Shown: positions 1-8,694, counted from the first letter of the stretch. The stretch: DNA of 25,779 bases from Embleya sp040605455 (GCF_040605455.1 NZ_JBEXCV010000130.1:1-25779), one strand, 5' to 3'. The notes: generated from the sequence alone by a model not told the origin. Numbers and translations are program-made.

Positions 1-335
1 CCGAGGATCTGGTCCGGCTCGCGGATGCCGTACGCCGGGTGCACGTGTCCCCGGCCGTCGCGCGCACGCACCGCGCCGACCGAGCCGAGTTGGCGCAGCG
101 CGTACAGCAGCACCGCGATGTCGTCGATCAGGATCGGGTCGGGCAGCAGGTCCACCGGGCTGATCGCGTAGATCAGCGCGCCCAGGAACAACGCCCGGTC
201 GCGCGTGCTCGCGTCCGGGCCGCGCACCAGCCGCCTGGTCCGCAGCAATCTGCGGACCAGCACGACCACGACCACCAGCGTCACGACGAACACGAGCGCC
301 GCGACGCCGATCAGGATCCAGAGCCAGGTGTCCAC
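1..335 (-). CDS. DUF1232 (YkvA-like) small membrane protein, 3' end cut by window
   Basis: The product reads V-DTWLWILIGVAALVFVV, a single N-terminal membrane segment (about residues 3-25), then a basic stretch and the DUF1232 signature YAISPVDLLPDPI followed by DD. The gene runs off the left edge of the window after about 111 residues, so its C-terminus is not visible. I chose the GTG at 335-333 because the nearby ATG at 337-335 opens a frame that stops after eight codons. It lies 18 bases after the aldehyde dehydrogenase stop on the same strand, so the two are probably co-transcribed. DUF1232 proteins have no well-defined biochemical role, and I infer only membrane location. Confidence in the family is good from the SPxDLxPD motif. 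Confidence 0.75.
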   Translation of the reverse strand, partial: MDTWLWILIGVAALVFVVTLVVVVVLVRRLLRTRRLVRGPDASTRDRALFLGALIYAISPVDLLPDPILIDDIAVLLYALRQLGSVGAVRARDGRGHVHPAYGIREPDQIL

Positions 336-353
336 ATGGGAACGTCTGCCCCG

Positions 354-1733
354 TCAGCCGCCGCCCACCCAGACCGTCTTGGCGTTGCAGAATTCCCGGA
401 TGCCCGAGTGGGCGAGTTCGCGTCCGTAGCCGCTGGTCTTGATGCCGCCGAAGGGCAGCTCGGGGTGGGAGGTGACCATGCCGTTCACGAAGACCGCGCC
501 GGCCGCCAACTCGGCTGCGCAGCGCCGCTGTTCGTCTTCGTCGTCGGTCCAGGCGTTGGCTCCCAGGCCGAACGGCGTCGCGTTGGCCAGTGCGATCGCC
601 TGGTCCAGGTCGGCGACCCGGTACAGCCCGGCAACCGGGCCGAACACCTCCTCGCGGTACATCCGCATGTCCGGGGTGATCTCGGCGACCACGGTCGGCG
701 GGTAGTACCAGCCGGGGCCGGCGGGCCGCTCGCCGCCGCACAGGATCCGGGCACCCCTGGCCCGGGCGTCGTCGACCTGCTCGGTGACGTCGCGTACGCC
801 CTGCTCCTGGGCGAGCGGGCCCACGTCGGTGCCCGCGGCGGTCGGGTCGCCGACCTGGAGCGCGGCCATGTTCGCGGTGAACGCCGCGGCGAAGGTGTCA
901 TAGACGTCGGTGTGCACGATGAACCGTTTGGCCGCGATACAGCTTTGTCCGTTGTTCTGGGTGCGGGCCGTGGTGGCCGTCTTCGCGGCGGCCTCGATGT
1001 CGGCGGAGGGCAGCACCAGGAAGGGGTCCGAGCCGCCCAGTTCGAGCACCGTCTTCTTCAGCTCGCGGCCGGCGATCGCCGCGATCGAGCGCCCGGCACC
1101 CTCGCTGCCGGTCAGCGTGGCGGCCACCACACGCGGGTCGGAGAGCACCCGCTCGACCAGCTTCGACCCGATCAGCAGCGTCTGGAAGGCCCCCTCCGGA
1201 AAGCCGGCCCGGGTGAACAGGTCGCCCAGGTACAGCGCGGTGCGCGGCACGTTCGAGGCGTGCTTGAGCAAGCCGGTGTTGCCCGCCATCAGCGCGGGCG
1301 CGGCGAACCGCATCGCCTGCCACAGCGGGAAGTTCCACGGCATCACGGCCAGCACCGGGCCCAGCGGCTCGTACCGTACGTACGCCTTCCGGGCGCCGAC
1401 CGCGTCCGCATCGGCCGGCTCGTCGGCCAGGAACCCCGCCGCCCGATCGGCGTAGAACCGACACAACCGGGCGCACTTGGCCACCTCGGCCCCGGCGGCG
1501 GCGAGCGTCTTGCCCATCTCCGCGGTCATCATCGCCGCGACCTCGCCCTTCTCCGCGTCGAGCAGATCCGCGGCCCGCCGCATCGCCTTCGCGCGCACGT
1601 CGTACGAGTCCCGCCGATGGGCCCGGAACACCTCGTCGGACCGCGCGATGCGGGCCTCGATCTCCGGTTCACCGATCTCGGTGAACTCCTCGATCGTCTC
1701 CCCGGTCGCCGGATTGACGGACGCGATGGCCAT
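354..1733 (-). CDS. gabD: NADP-type succinate-semialdehyde dehydrogenase
   Basis: Aldehyde dehydrogenase superfamily enzyme of 459 residues. It most resembles actinobacterial NADP-dependent succinate-semialdehyde dehydrogenases, which oxidise succinate semialdehyde (from GABA) to succinate in the cytosol. The start at 1733 gives MAIASVNPATGE and has GGAGGG a few bases upstream; longer versions (to 1787) add a low-complexity leader with no better ribosome site. Visible landmarks are MPWNFPLWQ (the cofactor/oxyanion Asn region), the general base Glu231 in LELGGSDP and the nucleophile Cys265 in NNGQSC. The Glu-to-Cys spacing of 34 is normal for the family, and the C-terminal PFGGIKTSGYGRE is intact. 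It heads a minus-strand pair with the DUF1232 gene. The exact aldehyde substrate cannot be proven from sequence. Confidence 0.88.
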   Translation of the reverse strand: MAIASVNPATGETIEEFTEIGEPEIEARIARSDEVFRAHRRDSYDVRAKAMRRAADLLDAEKGEVAAMMTAEMGKTLAAAGAEVAKCARLCRFYADRAAGFLADEPADADAVGARKAYVRYEPLGPVLAVMPWNFPLWQAMRFAAPALMAGNTGLLKHASNVPRTALYLGDLFTRAGFPEGAFQTLLIGSKLVERVLSDPRVVAATLTGSEGAGRSIAAIAGRELKKTVLELGGSDPFLVLPSADIEAAAKTATTARTQNNGQSCIAAKRFIVHTDVYDTFAAAFTANMAALQVGDPTAAGTDVGPLAQEQGVRDVTEQVDDARARGARILCGGERPAGPGWYYPPTVVAEITPDMRMYREEVFGPVAGLYRVADLDQAIALANATPFGLGANAWTDDEDEQRRCAAELAAGAVFVNGMVTSHPELPFGGIKTSGYGRELAHSGIREFCNAKTVWVGGG

Positions 1734-1866
1734 GGACCCTCCAGATACGGATGATGATGCGACGGGCGCGGACATCGCTCGGTGCACCCCGCCGACCCGT
1801 TACCCACGCCGCGCCGGCTGACACAACGCCGACCGGCTGTCGTATCCGCCTGGGATCATCCGCGCC

Positions 1867-2202
1867 ATGAAGGAACAAGCCATCCCGATCCTGCACGTGA
1901 GCAACGCCGCCGCGTCCGTCGGCTGGTACACCCGACTGGGCTTCGCCCAGGAGTGGGAACACCGTTTCGAACCGGGCTTCCCCGCGTTCGTGGACATCGC
2001 GCGCGGCGACGTGCACCTCTTCCTCAGCGAACACGCCGGCGACGCGACCCCGGACACGCTGGTCTACCTGCGGGTCGCGGATGTGGACGCGGTGGCCCGG
2101 GAATTCGGCCTGCCGATCGAGGAGGCACCGTGGGCTCGGGAGGTGCACCTGACGGACCCGGATGGGAATCGGGTGCGGGTGGGCAGGCCCAGGGAGGGGT
2201 GA
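1867..2202 (+). CDS. Glyoxalase/bleomycin-resistance (VOC) superfamily protein
   Basis: A 111-residue single-domain VOC fold protein. The N-terminus MKEQAIPILHVSNA, the WYTRLGF motif, EWEHRFEPGFPAF, the RGDVHLFLSEH strand and the C-terminal DPDGNRVRVG are all typical of the small glyoxalase/bleomycin-resistance-like family in actinomycetes. Such proteins are usually dimeric; members bind drugs or metals or catalyse isomerisations, and the substrate here is unknown. No clear Shine-Dalgarno sequence precedes the ATG. A GATCAT hexamer ends 7 bases upstream and could be the -10 of a leaderless transcript. The gene diverges from the aldehyde dehydrogenase and converges on the leucine-rich-repeat gene, 25 bases away. 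Confidence 0.8.
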   Translation: MKEQAIPILHVSNAAASVGWYTRLGFAQEWEHRFEPGFPAFVDIARGDVHLFLSEHAGDATPDTLVYLRVADVDAVAREFGLPIEEAPWAREVHLTDPDGNRVRVGRPREG

Positions 2203-2227
2203 GTCTCCGCGAGGGCGGCCGAGGGCA

Positions 2228-2899
2228 TCACCCGACGGATGTGCTCACCTCCAGCACGATCCGGCCGTCGGCGACGCGTTCGGCGAGCGCACCGAGATGC
2301 TCTTTCTGGGTTTCGTCGATCCGTAGCCAGGTCAGGTCCGGAAGGTCGGCCAGGGGGCTCAGGTCGGTCACCGGGGAGCCCGAGATGCCCACGTCGCGCA
2401 GTCGTGGCAGGTCAGCCAACGGAGATACGTCCGTCACCGGCGATCCATCGGCGTACAGACGAGTGAGAGCGGATAGCCCGCGCAACGGGCTCAGGTCGGT
2501 GACCGGCGTATGTGCGACGCTGAGCACCTCCAGCTTCGGGTACTTCACCAAGCTCGACAGGTTCGCAATCTCCGCCCCGTGCACATAGAGATAGCGCAGG
2601 TTGAGCGACTCCGGCAGGACTCCCGCGTCCGGCAAAGGCTCGTGGTTGAAGTTCAGGCTGATGATCCAGGGAAGCCGCGCCAAGAGCGCCAGGCCGGCGA
2701 ATTGTGCGCATCCGAGACCCAGCGACGTCACGTGCGGCAACTCCGCCAACGGGCTCAGATCCGTGATCGAGGTGCCGGCGATTCCGAGCGAATCGAGCTT
2801 CGGGAGCGCGGCGAGCTCTCGTTCGGGTATCTCCGACATCTCGGCCGGAAGGCCCACGTTCGTCACATCGGCACGCCCCGCCAGCAGTTCCAGCGCCAT
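2228..2899 (-). CDS. Leucine-rich-repeat protein (detached LRR tail of a NACHT-type protein?)
   Basis: A 223-residue protein made almost wholly of about eight 22-residue internalin-like leucine-rich repeats, from residue 33 (LPKLDSLGIAGTSITDLSPL) to the end. Clear units share the T/S-x-V/I-T-D-L/V-S-P-L core, as in TPVTDLSPLRG and SPVTDVSPLAD. There is no signal peptide and no other domain. In streptomycetes, repeats of this type commonly form the C-terminal sensor of NACHT (NLR-like) ATPases. No good ribosome-binding site precedes the ATG at 2899, and a remnant resembling a NACHT N-terminal region lies immediately upstream in another frame. I therefore suspect this is the surviving tail of a larger deleted gene. 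Base composition looks less GC-rich than the neighbours, with more A/T-ending codons, which fits transferred DNA. The LRR call is firm; the origin is inference. Confidence 0.7.
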   Translation of the reverse strand: MALELLAGRADVTNVGLPAEMSEIPERELAALPKLDSLGIAGTSITDLSPLAELPHVTSLGLGCAQFAGLALLARLPWIISLNFNHEPLPDAGVLPESLNLRYLYVHGAEIANLSSLVKYPKLEVLSVAHTPVTDLSPLRGLSALTRLYADGSPVTDVSPLADLPRLRDVGISGSPVTDLSPLADLPDLTWLRIDETQKEHLGALAERVADGRIVLEVSTSVG

Positions 2900-3146
2900 C
2901 AGGTTCGCCGTCGGCCGGCTCCAAGCGGGCGAAGTCGCCTTCGGCGTCCGCCAGTCGCCGGGTCAGCACCTGCGTCAGCCGATCCACGTCGTGCGCGCCG
3001 ACCTCGCGCCGGACCCGCCGACGCGCCACCCGACCGCCCATCCGCACCGGCGCGTCGACCAGCCGTGCGCCCGGAGGTGCCGAGGTCAACCGACGCAGCA
3101 TGCTCGCGATCGCCGTCGCCAACAGGCGTCCCTGTACCGGATCCAC
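2895..3146 (-). pseudogene. Possible N-terminal remnant of a NACHT/NLR-like gene
   Basis: A GTG at 3146 opens a frame giving V-DPVQGRLLATAIASML, then VDAPVRMGGRVARR, HDVDRLTQVLTRRL and AEGDFARL. This helical, Arg-rich pattern resembles the N-terminal helical domain found before NACHT ATPase modules in streptomycetes. After about 80 codons the reading sense passes, with a frame change, straight into the leucine-rich repeats of the downstream reading frame near 2895. The whole ATPase core expected between them (Walker A, Walker B) is absent. The simplest reading is an internal deletion with frameshift. The resemblance is from memory of family patterns, not a search, so the identity is tentative. 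The 3147-3354 stretch upstream shows no convincing gene or terminator. Confidence 0.4.
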
Positions 3147-3354
3147 CTCTCGCCCCGTTTCCCGAGTCGGCCGGAGCTTCGAGTATGTCCCGATCGACGC
3201 CGACCGGGGTGGGGATCCCGAATCCTCACGAGCGAACGACCCGACCGCAGCCGGATCCGGGGGGCGGCGTGCGCGGCCGGCGGCTGTTCGACGCGGTCAC
3301 GACCCACCACGGCCCAGCACCGCCGCGTAGCGAGGGGCCGTCGGGCTCACCCCG

Positions 3355-3987
3355 TTATTCGGGCGACTTCGGTCCGCTGTCGGTCAGCACGCCCCTGGCC
3401 AGTGCCGCCAAGCCGCGCTTGATGCGGTCGGGGGAGATGCCCTGTTCGCGCTGTCGCCGGTACACCTCCGGTGCCAGCGGTGCGAGCAGCGTGTCCGCGA
3501 GTGCCTCGGGGTCCGGGCAATCCGCCGCCAGGACGCGTACGTGTGTGAACCAGAACCCGTACGCGCCGGTGCGGTAGCGCGCGCTGCCGGTCTCCGCGCC
3601 CAGGAGCAGGTGTACGTGCCGCTCCAGCAGGTCGACCATCGCCGCGTAGAAGGCCGCCAGGCGCTCCGCCGGATCGCTTTCGTCCGGGCCCAACGGCGGT
3701 GCGCCACGCAGGATTTCGCTTTGCAACGCGCGCTCGTGCTCGTCCAGCAGGGCGCGCGCGATGGAGGCGCGGTCGGGGTAGCGGCGATACAGCGTGCCGC
3801 GGCCGATGCCCGCGGCCTTGGCGATGTCCTCCATCGTGATCTCGGCCGGATCGCCTGCCGCGAACAGTTCCTCGGCCGCGGCCAGCACGCGAGCCCGATT
3901 GCGCGCGGCGTCCGCACGTTCCCGCGGCGGCCCGGACCCGTCCGCGGTGACCGGAAGGCCGGTGAGCAAGTCGGTGCGTTTCGTCAT
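3355..3987 (-). CDS. TetR/AcrR-family repressor, divergent from azoreductase
   Basis: A 210-residue one-component regulator. The N-terminal TetR helix-turn-helix spans about residues 28-75 (ARVLAAAEELFA, then ITMEDIAKAAGIGRGTLYRRY). The helical C-terminal part is a ligand/dimerisation domain. The gene is divergent from the azoreductase-SugE operon, with only about 100 bases between the two starts. That interval holds two palindromic operators, so autoregulation plus control of the divergent pair is very likely. The minus-strand promoter reads TGGACG (4023-4018), 18 bases, TAGGGT (3999-3994), and the ATG follows 6 bases later, so the mRNA is probably leaderless. A plausible inducer is a quinone, azo or electrophilic compound handled by the reductase, or a cationic compound; this is inference. 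Confidence 0.87.
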   Translation of the reverse strand: MTKRTDLLTGLPVTADGSGPPRERADAARNRARVLAAAEELFAAGDPAEITMEDIAKAAGIGRGTLYRRYPDRASIARALLDEHERALQSEILRGAPPLGPDESDPAERLAAFYAAMVDLLERHVHLLLGAETGSARYRTGAYGFWFTHVRVLAADCPDPEALADTLLAPLAPEVYRRQREQGISPDRIKRGLAALARGVLTDSGPKSPE

Positions 3988-3993
3988 GTCCCT

Positions 3994-4023
3994 ACCCTAA
4001 CCAGCAAGTGGACACATCGTCCA
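3994..4023 (-). promoter_or_regulatory. tetR promoter (leaderless)
   Basis: On the minus strand, TGGACG (4023-4018) and TAGGGT (3999-3994) are separated by 18 bases. The ATG begins 6 bases after the -10, so transcription should start at or next to the start codon. The -35 hexamer lies inside the perfect palindrome at 4006-4026. Deduced by eye; not experimentally shown. Confidence 0.5.
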
Positions 4024-4026
4024 CTT
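4006..4026. promoter_or_regulatory. Operator O1: perfect palindrome for the divergent TetR
   Basis: AAGTGGAC, five bases, GTCCACTT: eight perfectly complementary bases per arm. Each arm supplies a TGGAC that serves as -35 for the promoter on that strand, so one bound repressor dimer would block both directions. A further overlapping palindrome CCACT-T-AGTGG lies at 4021-4031. Confidence 0.7.
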
Positions 4027-4038
4027 AGTGGCTACAGT
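4009..4038 (+). promoter_or_regulatory. Azoreductase-SugE operon promoter
   Basis: TGGACA (4009-4014), 18 bases, TACAGT (4033-4038). The predicted start is near 4045, giving a roughly 43-base leader that carries operator O2 and the GGGGAG ribosome site at 4077-4082. The hexamers match the actinomycete primary sigma consensus moderately. Confidence 0.5.
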
Positions 4039-4047
4039 CGGACCAAC

Positions 4048-4068
4048 AAACGGACACTCCGTCCACTT
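4048..4068. promoter_or_regulatory. Operator O2: second copy of the TetR palindrome
   Basis: AAACGGAC, five bases, GTCCACTT. It matches O1 in the right arm exactly and differs at two positions in the left arm. It starts 42 bases (four helical turns) from O1 and sits just downstream of the predicted azoreductase transcription start, a roadblock position. Confidence 0.62.
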
Positions 4069-4087
4069 AATCTTTTGGGGAGCATCC

Positions 4088-4747
4088 ATGCCGCACCTCC
4101 TGCACCTCGACTCCAGTGCCCGCGCCGACTCCTTCTCCCGGGCCCTGGGCGCGGCCTTCGCCGACGCGTGGCGCGCCGCGCGGCCGGACGCCGAATACAC
4201 CCACCGCGATCTGACCGCCCGCCCCGTGCCGCCGATCGACCAGGCATGGACCGAGATCTGCGACACGATGCTGCGCGAGGGCATCACCGCGATCCCGGAC
4301 TACCCGCAGGCGGTCCGCACGCCCGAGCAGCGCAAGGCGTGGGACACGGTCGAACCGCTGTTGGCCGAACTGGTCGCCGCTGACGTCGTGCTGATCGGCT
4401 CGCCGATGTACAACTTCGGCGTGCCCGCCCAGCTCAAGAGCTGGATCGACCAGGTCACCTTTCCGAAGATGTCGCTGGCGCCGCGCCGCTTCGTGGTCGC
4501 CTCGTCGCGCGGCGGCTCCTACCTGCCGGGCACGCCGCGGGCGCCGTTCGACCACCAGACGCGCTACCTCGTCGACTTCTTCACCGGGCACTACGCGGTC
4601 TCGGACGCGATCGTGCTCGGTACCGAACTGACCAACTCGCTCGTGGACCCCGGGCTCGCCGAGCGCCGGGACCAGCACCTGTCCTCGCACGCGGAGGCGC
4701 TCGGCCGCGCCGCAGAGCTGGGGCGCTCACTCGTGGAGGCGTACTGA
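4088..4747 (+). CDS. azoR: FMN-dependent NADH-azoreductase
   Basis: A 219-residue flavodoxin-like quinone/azo reductase. The N-terminal MPHLLHLDSSAR strand-loop forms the FMN phosphate site. SPMYNFGVPAQLKSWIDQV (residues about 106-125) is the hallmark of AzoR enzymes, and the SSRGGSYLPG loop also fits. These cytosolic homodimers reduce quinones and azo bonds with NADH and protect against thiol stress. The ATG at 4088 is set by GGGGAG five bases upstream. The stop codon overlaps the next start (TGATG), so translation of the SugE-type exporter is coupled to it. Regulation by the divergent TetR is strongly suggested by the two operators. The length is normal for the family. Confidence 0.88.
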   Translation: MPHLLHLDSSARADSFSRALGAAFADAWRAARPDAEYTHRDLTARPVPPIDQAWTEICDTMLREGITAIPDYPQAVRTPEQRKAWDTVEPLLAELVAADVVLIGSPMYNFGVPAQLKSWIDQVTFPKMSLAPRRFVVASSRGGSYLPGTPRAPFDHQTRYLVDFFTGHYAVSDAIVLGTELTNSLVDPGLAERRDQHLSSHAEALGRAAELGRSLVEAY

Positions 4748-5067
4748 TGGCCTGGTTGATCCTGCTTGGCGCGGGCCTCGTCGAGGTCGTGTGGTCGCAG
4801 AGCATCAAGCCCACCGAGGGATTCAGCAAACCGCTGCCGACGGTGATCTGCGTCCTGCTCGGTGCGACGGCGGTGTACCTGCTCTCGGTCGCCATGCGCG
4901 ATCTGCCGGTGGGTACGGCGTACGCGGTGTTCACCGGAATCGGCACCGTCGGCGCGATCACGCTGGGCATCACGTTCCAGCACGACGCGCTCAGCGCGGG
5001 CCGGATCGCGGCGCTCGCACTGATCGTGGGCGGGCTGGTGCTGGCCCGGCTGACCTCGACGGCGTGA
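4747..5067 (+). CDS. sugE: SMR-family exporter, SugE/Gdx (guanidinium) subtype
   Basis: A 106-residue, four-helix small multidrug resistance protein. The essential membrane carboxylate Glu13 lies in LVEVVWSQSIK, and the following WS-x2-IK and GF patterns belong to the SugE/Gdx subgroup rather than EmrE. Gdx proteins exchange guanidinium ions for protons, while some relatives export quaternary ammonium biocides. The protein acts as a dual-topology dimer in the membrane. The ATG overlaps the azoreductase stop by one base, so expression follows the TetR-controlled promoter. No guanidine riboswitch (ykkC-like structure) is apparent upstream of the operon. The precise substrate is unproven. Confidence 0.85.
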   Translation: MAWLILLGAGLVEVVWSQSIKPTEGFSKPLPTVICVLLGATAVYLLSVAMRDLPVGTAYAVFTGIGTVGAITLGITFQHDALSAGRIAALALIVGGLVLARLTSTA

Positions 5068-5099
5068 GCGCGACCCATCTGGCCTCGACCCGGCGGGCA

Positions 5100-5125
5100 C
5101 GGGCCGGCGCACCATCGTCGGCCCG
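5100..5125 (+). terminator. Hairpin terminator after sugE
   Basis: CGGGCCG (5100-5106) pairs perfectly with CGGCCCG (5119-5125) around a 12-base loop, 33 bases after the sugE stop. There is no U-tract, as is usual in high-GC actinomycetes. From here to the ABC gene at 5250 no gene is seen apart from a three-codon ATG-CAA-CTT-TAG at 5145. Confidence 0.55.
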
Positions 5126-5249
5126 ACAACAAAGGACAAACAGGATGCAACTTTAGTGACAGCTCTGCGCACGTTCGCGGCTATCGAGCACACCCGCCCG
5201 AGCCGGAGGCTGAGGAGGTGTCAGGACCCCCAGTCAAGGAGCACACCGC

Positions 5250-6086
<837 letters not shown>

Positions 6087-6095
6087 GGCGCCGCC

Positions 6096-8660
6096 ATGCT
6101 GAAGGCGACGTTCCGCAGCTTCCTCGCCCACAAGGCGAGAATGGTCCTGTCCGCACTCGCGATCCTGCTGTCGGTCGCGTTCGTGGCAGGCACCCTGATG
6201 TTCACCGACACGATCAGCAAGACCTTCCACGACCTCTCCCGCACGGCCGCGGCCGACGTCACGGTCAAGCCCAAGTCGGAGTTCCGCGAGGACCGGCTCG
6301 GCCGCACCGGCCAGCAGCCGACGGTGCCCGAGAGCACGGTGGCCGCCATGCGCACGGTGCCCGGCGTAGCCGACGCACACCCCGACGTCACGGTGACCAA
6401 CGTGATCATCGTCGACGGCAAGGGCAAGAAGGTCGGCCTGACCTCGGAGCCCCAGGTGCAGGCGGCCGACTGGTTCCCGAACAAGCAGTCCCCGGTCGCG
6501 CTGAAGAAGGGCCGCGCACCGCAGGGACCGAACGAGATCGTGCTGGACAGCGACGCGGCCGGCCACAACAAGGTCGAGGTCGGCGACAAGGTGCACGTGG
6601 TCGCCGCGGCGGGCGCGTTCGATCCGACCGTGGTGGGGCTGGCCGATTACAAGACCATCAACCCGGGGGTGACCCTGCTCTTCCTGGACGGCACCGCCGC
6701 CCGGGAACGGCTCCTGGGCAAGCCCGGCGTGGTCACCTCGGTGTCGCTCACCGCGCAGTCCGGCGTCGACCAGAAGGAGCTCAAGACCCGGGTCGCCGCC
6801 AAGCTCGGCACGAGCTTCGACATCAAGACCCGGGAGGAGGAGGCCGACGCCGCCTCCGCCGACCTGGGCGAGGCACTCAACGTGATCAAGTACGCGTTGC
6901 TCGGCTTCGCAGGCGTCTCGCTCCTGGTCGGCACGTTCCTGATCTTCAACACCTTCTCCATGCTCGTCGCCCAACGCACCCGCGAACTGGGTCTGTTGCG
7001 CGCGATCGGAGCCAGTCGGGCCGACGTGAACCGCTCGGTGCTCCTGGAGGCGCTGCTGCTCGCGGTGGTCGGATCCACACTGGGCCTGCTCGGCGGATTC
7101 GCGCTCGGGCAGGGACTGCTGACGCTGATGAGCGCGGTCGGCGTCGACCTCAAGGGCACCCCGCTGGAGGTCAAACCCGCGACGCCGATCATCGCGTACA
7201 CGGTCGGCGTCCTGGTCACCGTGGTCGCCGCCTACCTGCCCGCTCGCCGGGCCGCCCGAGTGAGCCCGATGGCCGCGCTGCGCGAGGCTGGCGCCCCGCC
7301 CGCGAAGTCGTTGCGCGGACGGGCGATCTGCGGCAGCGTGACAACCGTGCTCGGCGCGATCGCGCTGGCGATCGGCGCGTCCGCGACCAAGCTGGACCCG
7401 GCGCACGGGCTGGCCCTGGCGGGCGGCCTGATCGGCACCCTGGTCGGCTTCATCGTGCTCGGGCCGGTGCTGGCCCGCCTGGTGATCCCGTGGCCGGCGG
7501 GGGCGTTCCCACGTCTGTTCGGCACGGTCGGCCGGCTCAGCCGGGAGAACGCGCTGCGCAATCCGCGCCGCACCGGCGCCACGGCCGCCGCACTGATGAT
7601 CGGCGTCGCGCTGGTCGCCTCGCTGTCGGTGGTAGCCACGTCGATGAAGGACTCGGTGGGCAAGCAGATCGACCAGCGCCTCGGCGCCGACTTCACCCTC
7701 GAGAGCAGCGGCGGGCTCAACTTCGCCCCGGACGTGTCGGAAACGGTGCGCAAGGTGCCGGGCGTGAGCGACGTGGTGCGCCAGCGCGAGACCGAGGCCA
7801 AGGTCGTCTTCAACGGGTCGACCGAGACCATCTCGGTGACCGGCGCCGACCCGGGCATCGACGCGATGATGAAGCAGAAGTACACCGCGGGCAGCGCCGC
7901 CGACGCACTGGCCGCGGGCAAAATCGCGCTGCCCAAGTCGTACGTGAAGAGTCGCCACCTTGGCGTCGGCGGCACGGTGACGCTGCGCACGCCCAACGGG
8001 AAGAGCGCGGAGCTGCGGGTCGGCGCGGTGATCGACGACGAAGGCATCGGACTGGGCAACGCGGGCGCCGGCATGGTCGGTCTGGAGACGCTGAGCAAGC
8101 TGGTCCCGGAGCTGCTCGACTCGGTGATCATGGCCAACACCGCCGACGGAGCGAAGAGTTCACAGGTGCGGGCGGCCCTGGAGACCGCGCTCAAGCCCTT
8201 CCCGCAGGTGCAACTGCGCGATCAGGCGGACTACAAGCAGACCGTGCAGGACCAGACCAACCTGGTGCTGCAAATGGTCTACGGCCTGCTCGGGCTCGCG
8301 ATCATCATCGCGATCCTGGGCGTGGTGAACACGCTGGCCCTGTCCGTGATCGAGCGCACGCGCGAGATCGGACTGCTCCGGGCGATCGGCATGTCGCGCG
8401 TGCAACTGCGGCGGATGATCCGGCTGGAATCGGCGGTGATCGCGGTGTTCGGCGCGGTGCTCGGGCTCGCCCTCGGGGTGGGCTGGGGTGTCTCGGCGCA
8501 GCGCATGCTGGCGTCGCAGGGCCTGGACGTGCTGACCATCCCGTGGCTGACCATCGCCGAGGTCGTCATCGGCGCGGGCGTCGTGGGCCTGCTCGCCGCC
8601 CTGCTGCCGGCCCTGCGGGCCTCGCGGATGAACGTGCTGGCCGCGATCTCCACGGAATGA
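6096..8660 (+). CDS. ABC transporter permease with two FtsX/MacB domains
   Basis: An 854-residue membrane subunit. An N-terminal helix (about 15-38) is followed by a large extracytoplasmic MacB-core-like region, then the first FtsX domain (three helices, with RTRELGLLRAIGASR). Middle helices and a second extracytoplasmic region lead to a second FtsX domain carrying the repeated signature RTREIGLLRAIGMSR, ending with three helices. I count about ten membrane spans. The duplicated layout is typical of actinobacterial lipoprotein/antimicrobial-type exporters paired with a LolD-like ATPase. It lies 9 bases after the ATPase gene, with GAGG upstream of the ATG. A strong hairpin follows the stop at 8695. 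The substrate is unknown; the two-component genes just downstream hint at envelope-stress or antibiotic sensing. Confidence 0.9.
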   Translation: MLKATFRSFLAHKARMVLSALAILLSVAFVAGTLMFTDTISKTFHDLSRTAAADVTVKPKSEFREDRLGRTGQQPTVPESTVAAMRTVPGVADAHPDVTVTNVIIVDGKGKKVGLTSEPQVQAADWFPNKQSPVALKKGRAPQGPNEIVLDSDAAGHNKVEVGDKVHVVAAAGAFDPTVVGLADYKTINPGVTLLFLDGTAARERLLGKPGVVTSVSLTAQSGVDQKELKTRVAAKLGTSFDIKTREEEADAASADLGEALNVIKYALLGFAGVSLLVGTFLIFNTFSMLVAQRTRELGLLRAIGASRADVNRSVLLEALLLAVVGSTLGLLGGFALGQGLLTLMSAVGVDLKGTPLEVKPATPIIAYTVGVLVTVVAAYLPARRAARVSPMAALREAGAPPAKSLRGRAICGSVTTVLGAIALAIGASATKLDPAHGLALAGGLIGTLVGFIVLGPVLARLVIPWPAGAFPRLFGTVGRLSRENALRNPRRTGATAAALMIGVALVASLSVVATSMKDSVGKQIDQRLGADFTLESSGGLNFAPDVSETVRKVPGVSDVVRQRETEAKVVFNGSTETISVTGADPGIDAMMKQKYTAGSAADALAAGKIALPKSYVKSRHLGVGGTVTLRTPNGKSAELRVGAVIDDEGIGLGNAGAGMVGLETLSKLVPELLDSVIMANTADGAKSSQVRAALETALKPFPQVQLRDQADYKQTVQDQTNLVLQMVYGLLGLAIIIAILGVVNTLALSVIERTREIGLLRAIGMSRVQLRRMIRLESAVIAVFGAVLGLALGVGWGVSAQRMLASQGLDVLTIPWLTIAEVVIGAGVVGLLAALLPALRASRMNVLAAISTE

Positions 8661-8694
8661 CCACCCTTCGATGATCGACACCACCGCGACATCC

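Noticed and set aside
39..1754. Long plus-strand open frame opposite the aldehyde dehydrogenase
   Set aside because: Arg/His/Gly-rich antisense text without a ribosome site or recognisable motifs; the minus-strand frame has full catalytic motifs.
3988..4087. Guanidine (ykkC-type) riboswitch upstream of the SugE operon
   Set aside because: The leader is only about 43 bases and is filled by a TetR-type palindrome; no riboswitch-like conserved loops.
5145..5156. Three-codon ATG-CAA-CTT-TAG with a GGA-rich upstream as a leader peptide for the ABC operon
   Set aside because: Too short to judge, and no attenuator-like alternative hairpins were recognised between it and 5250.
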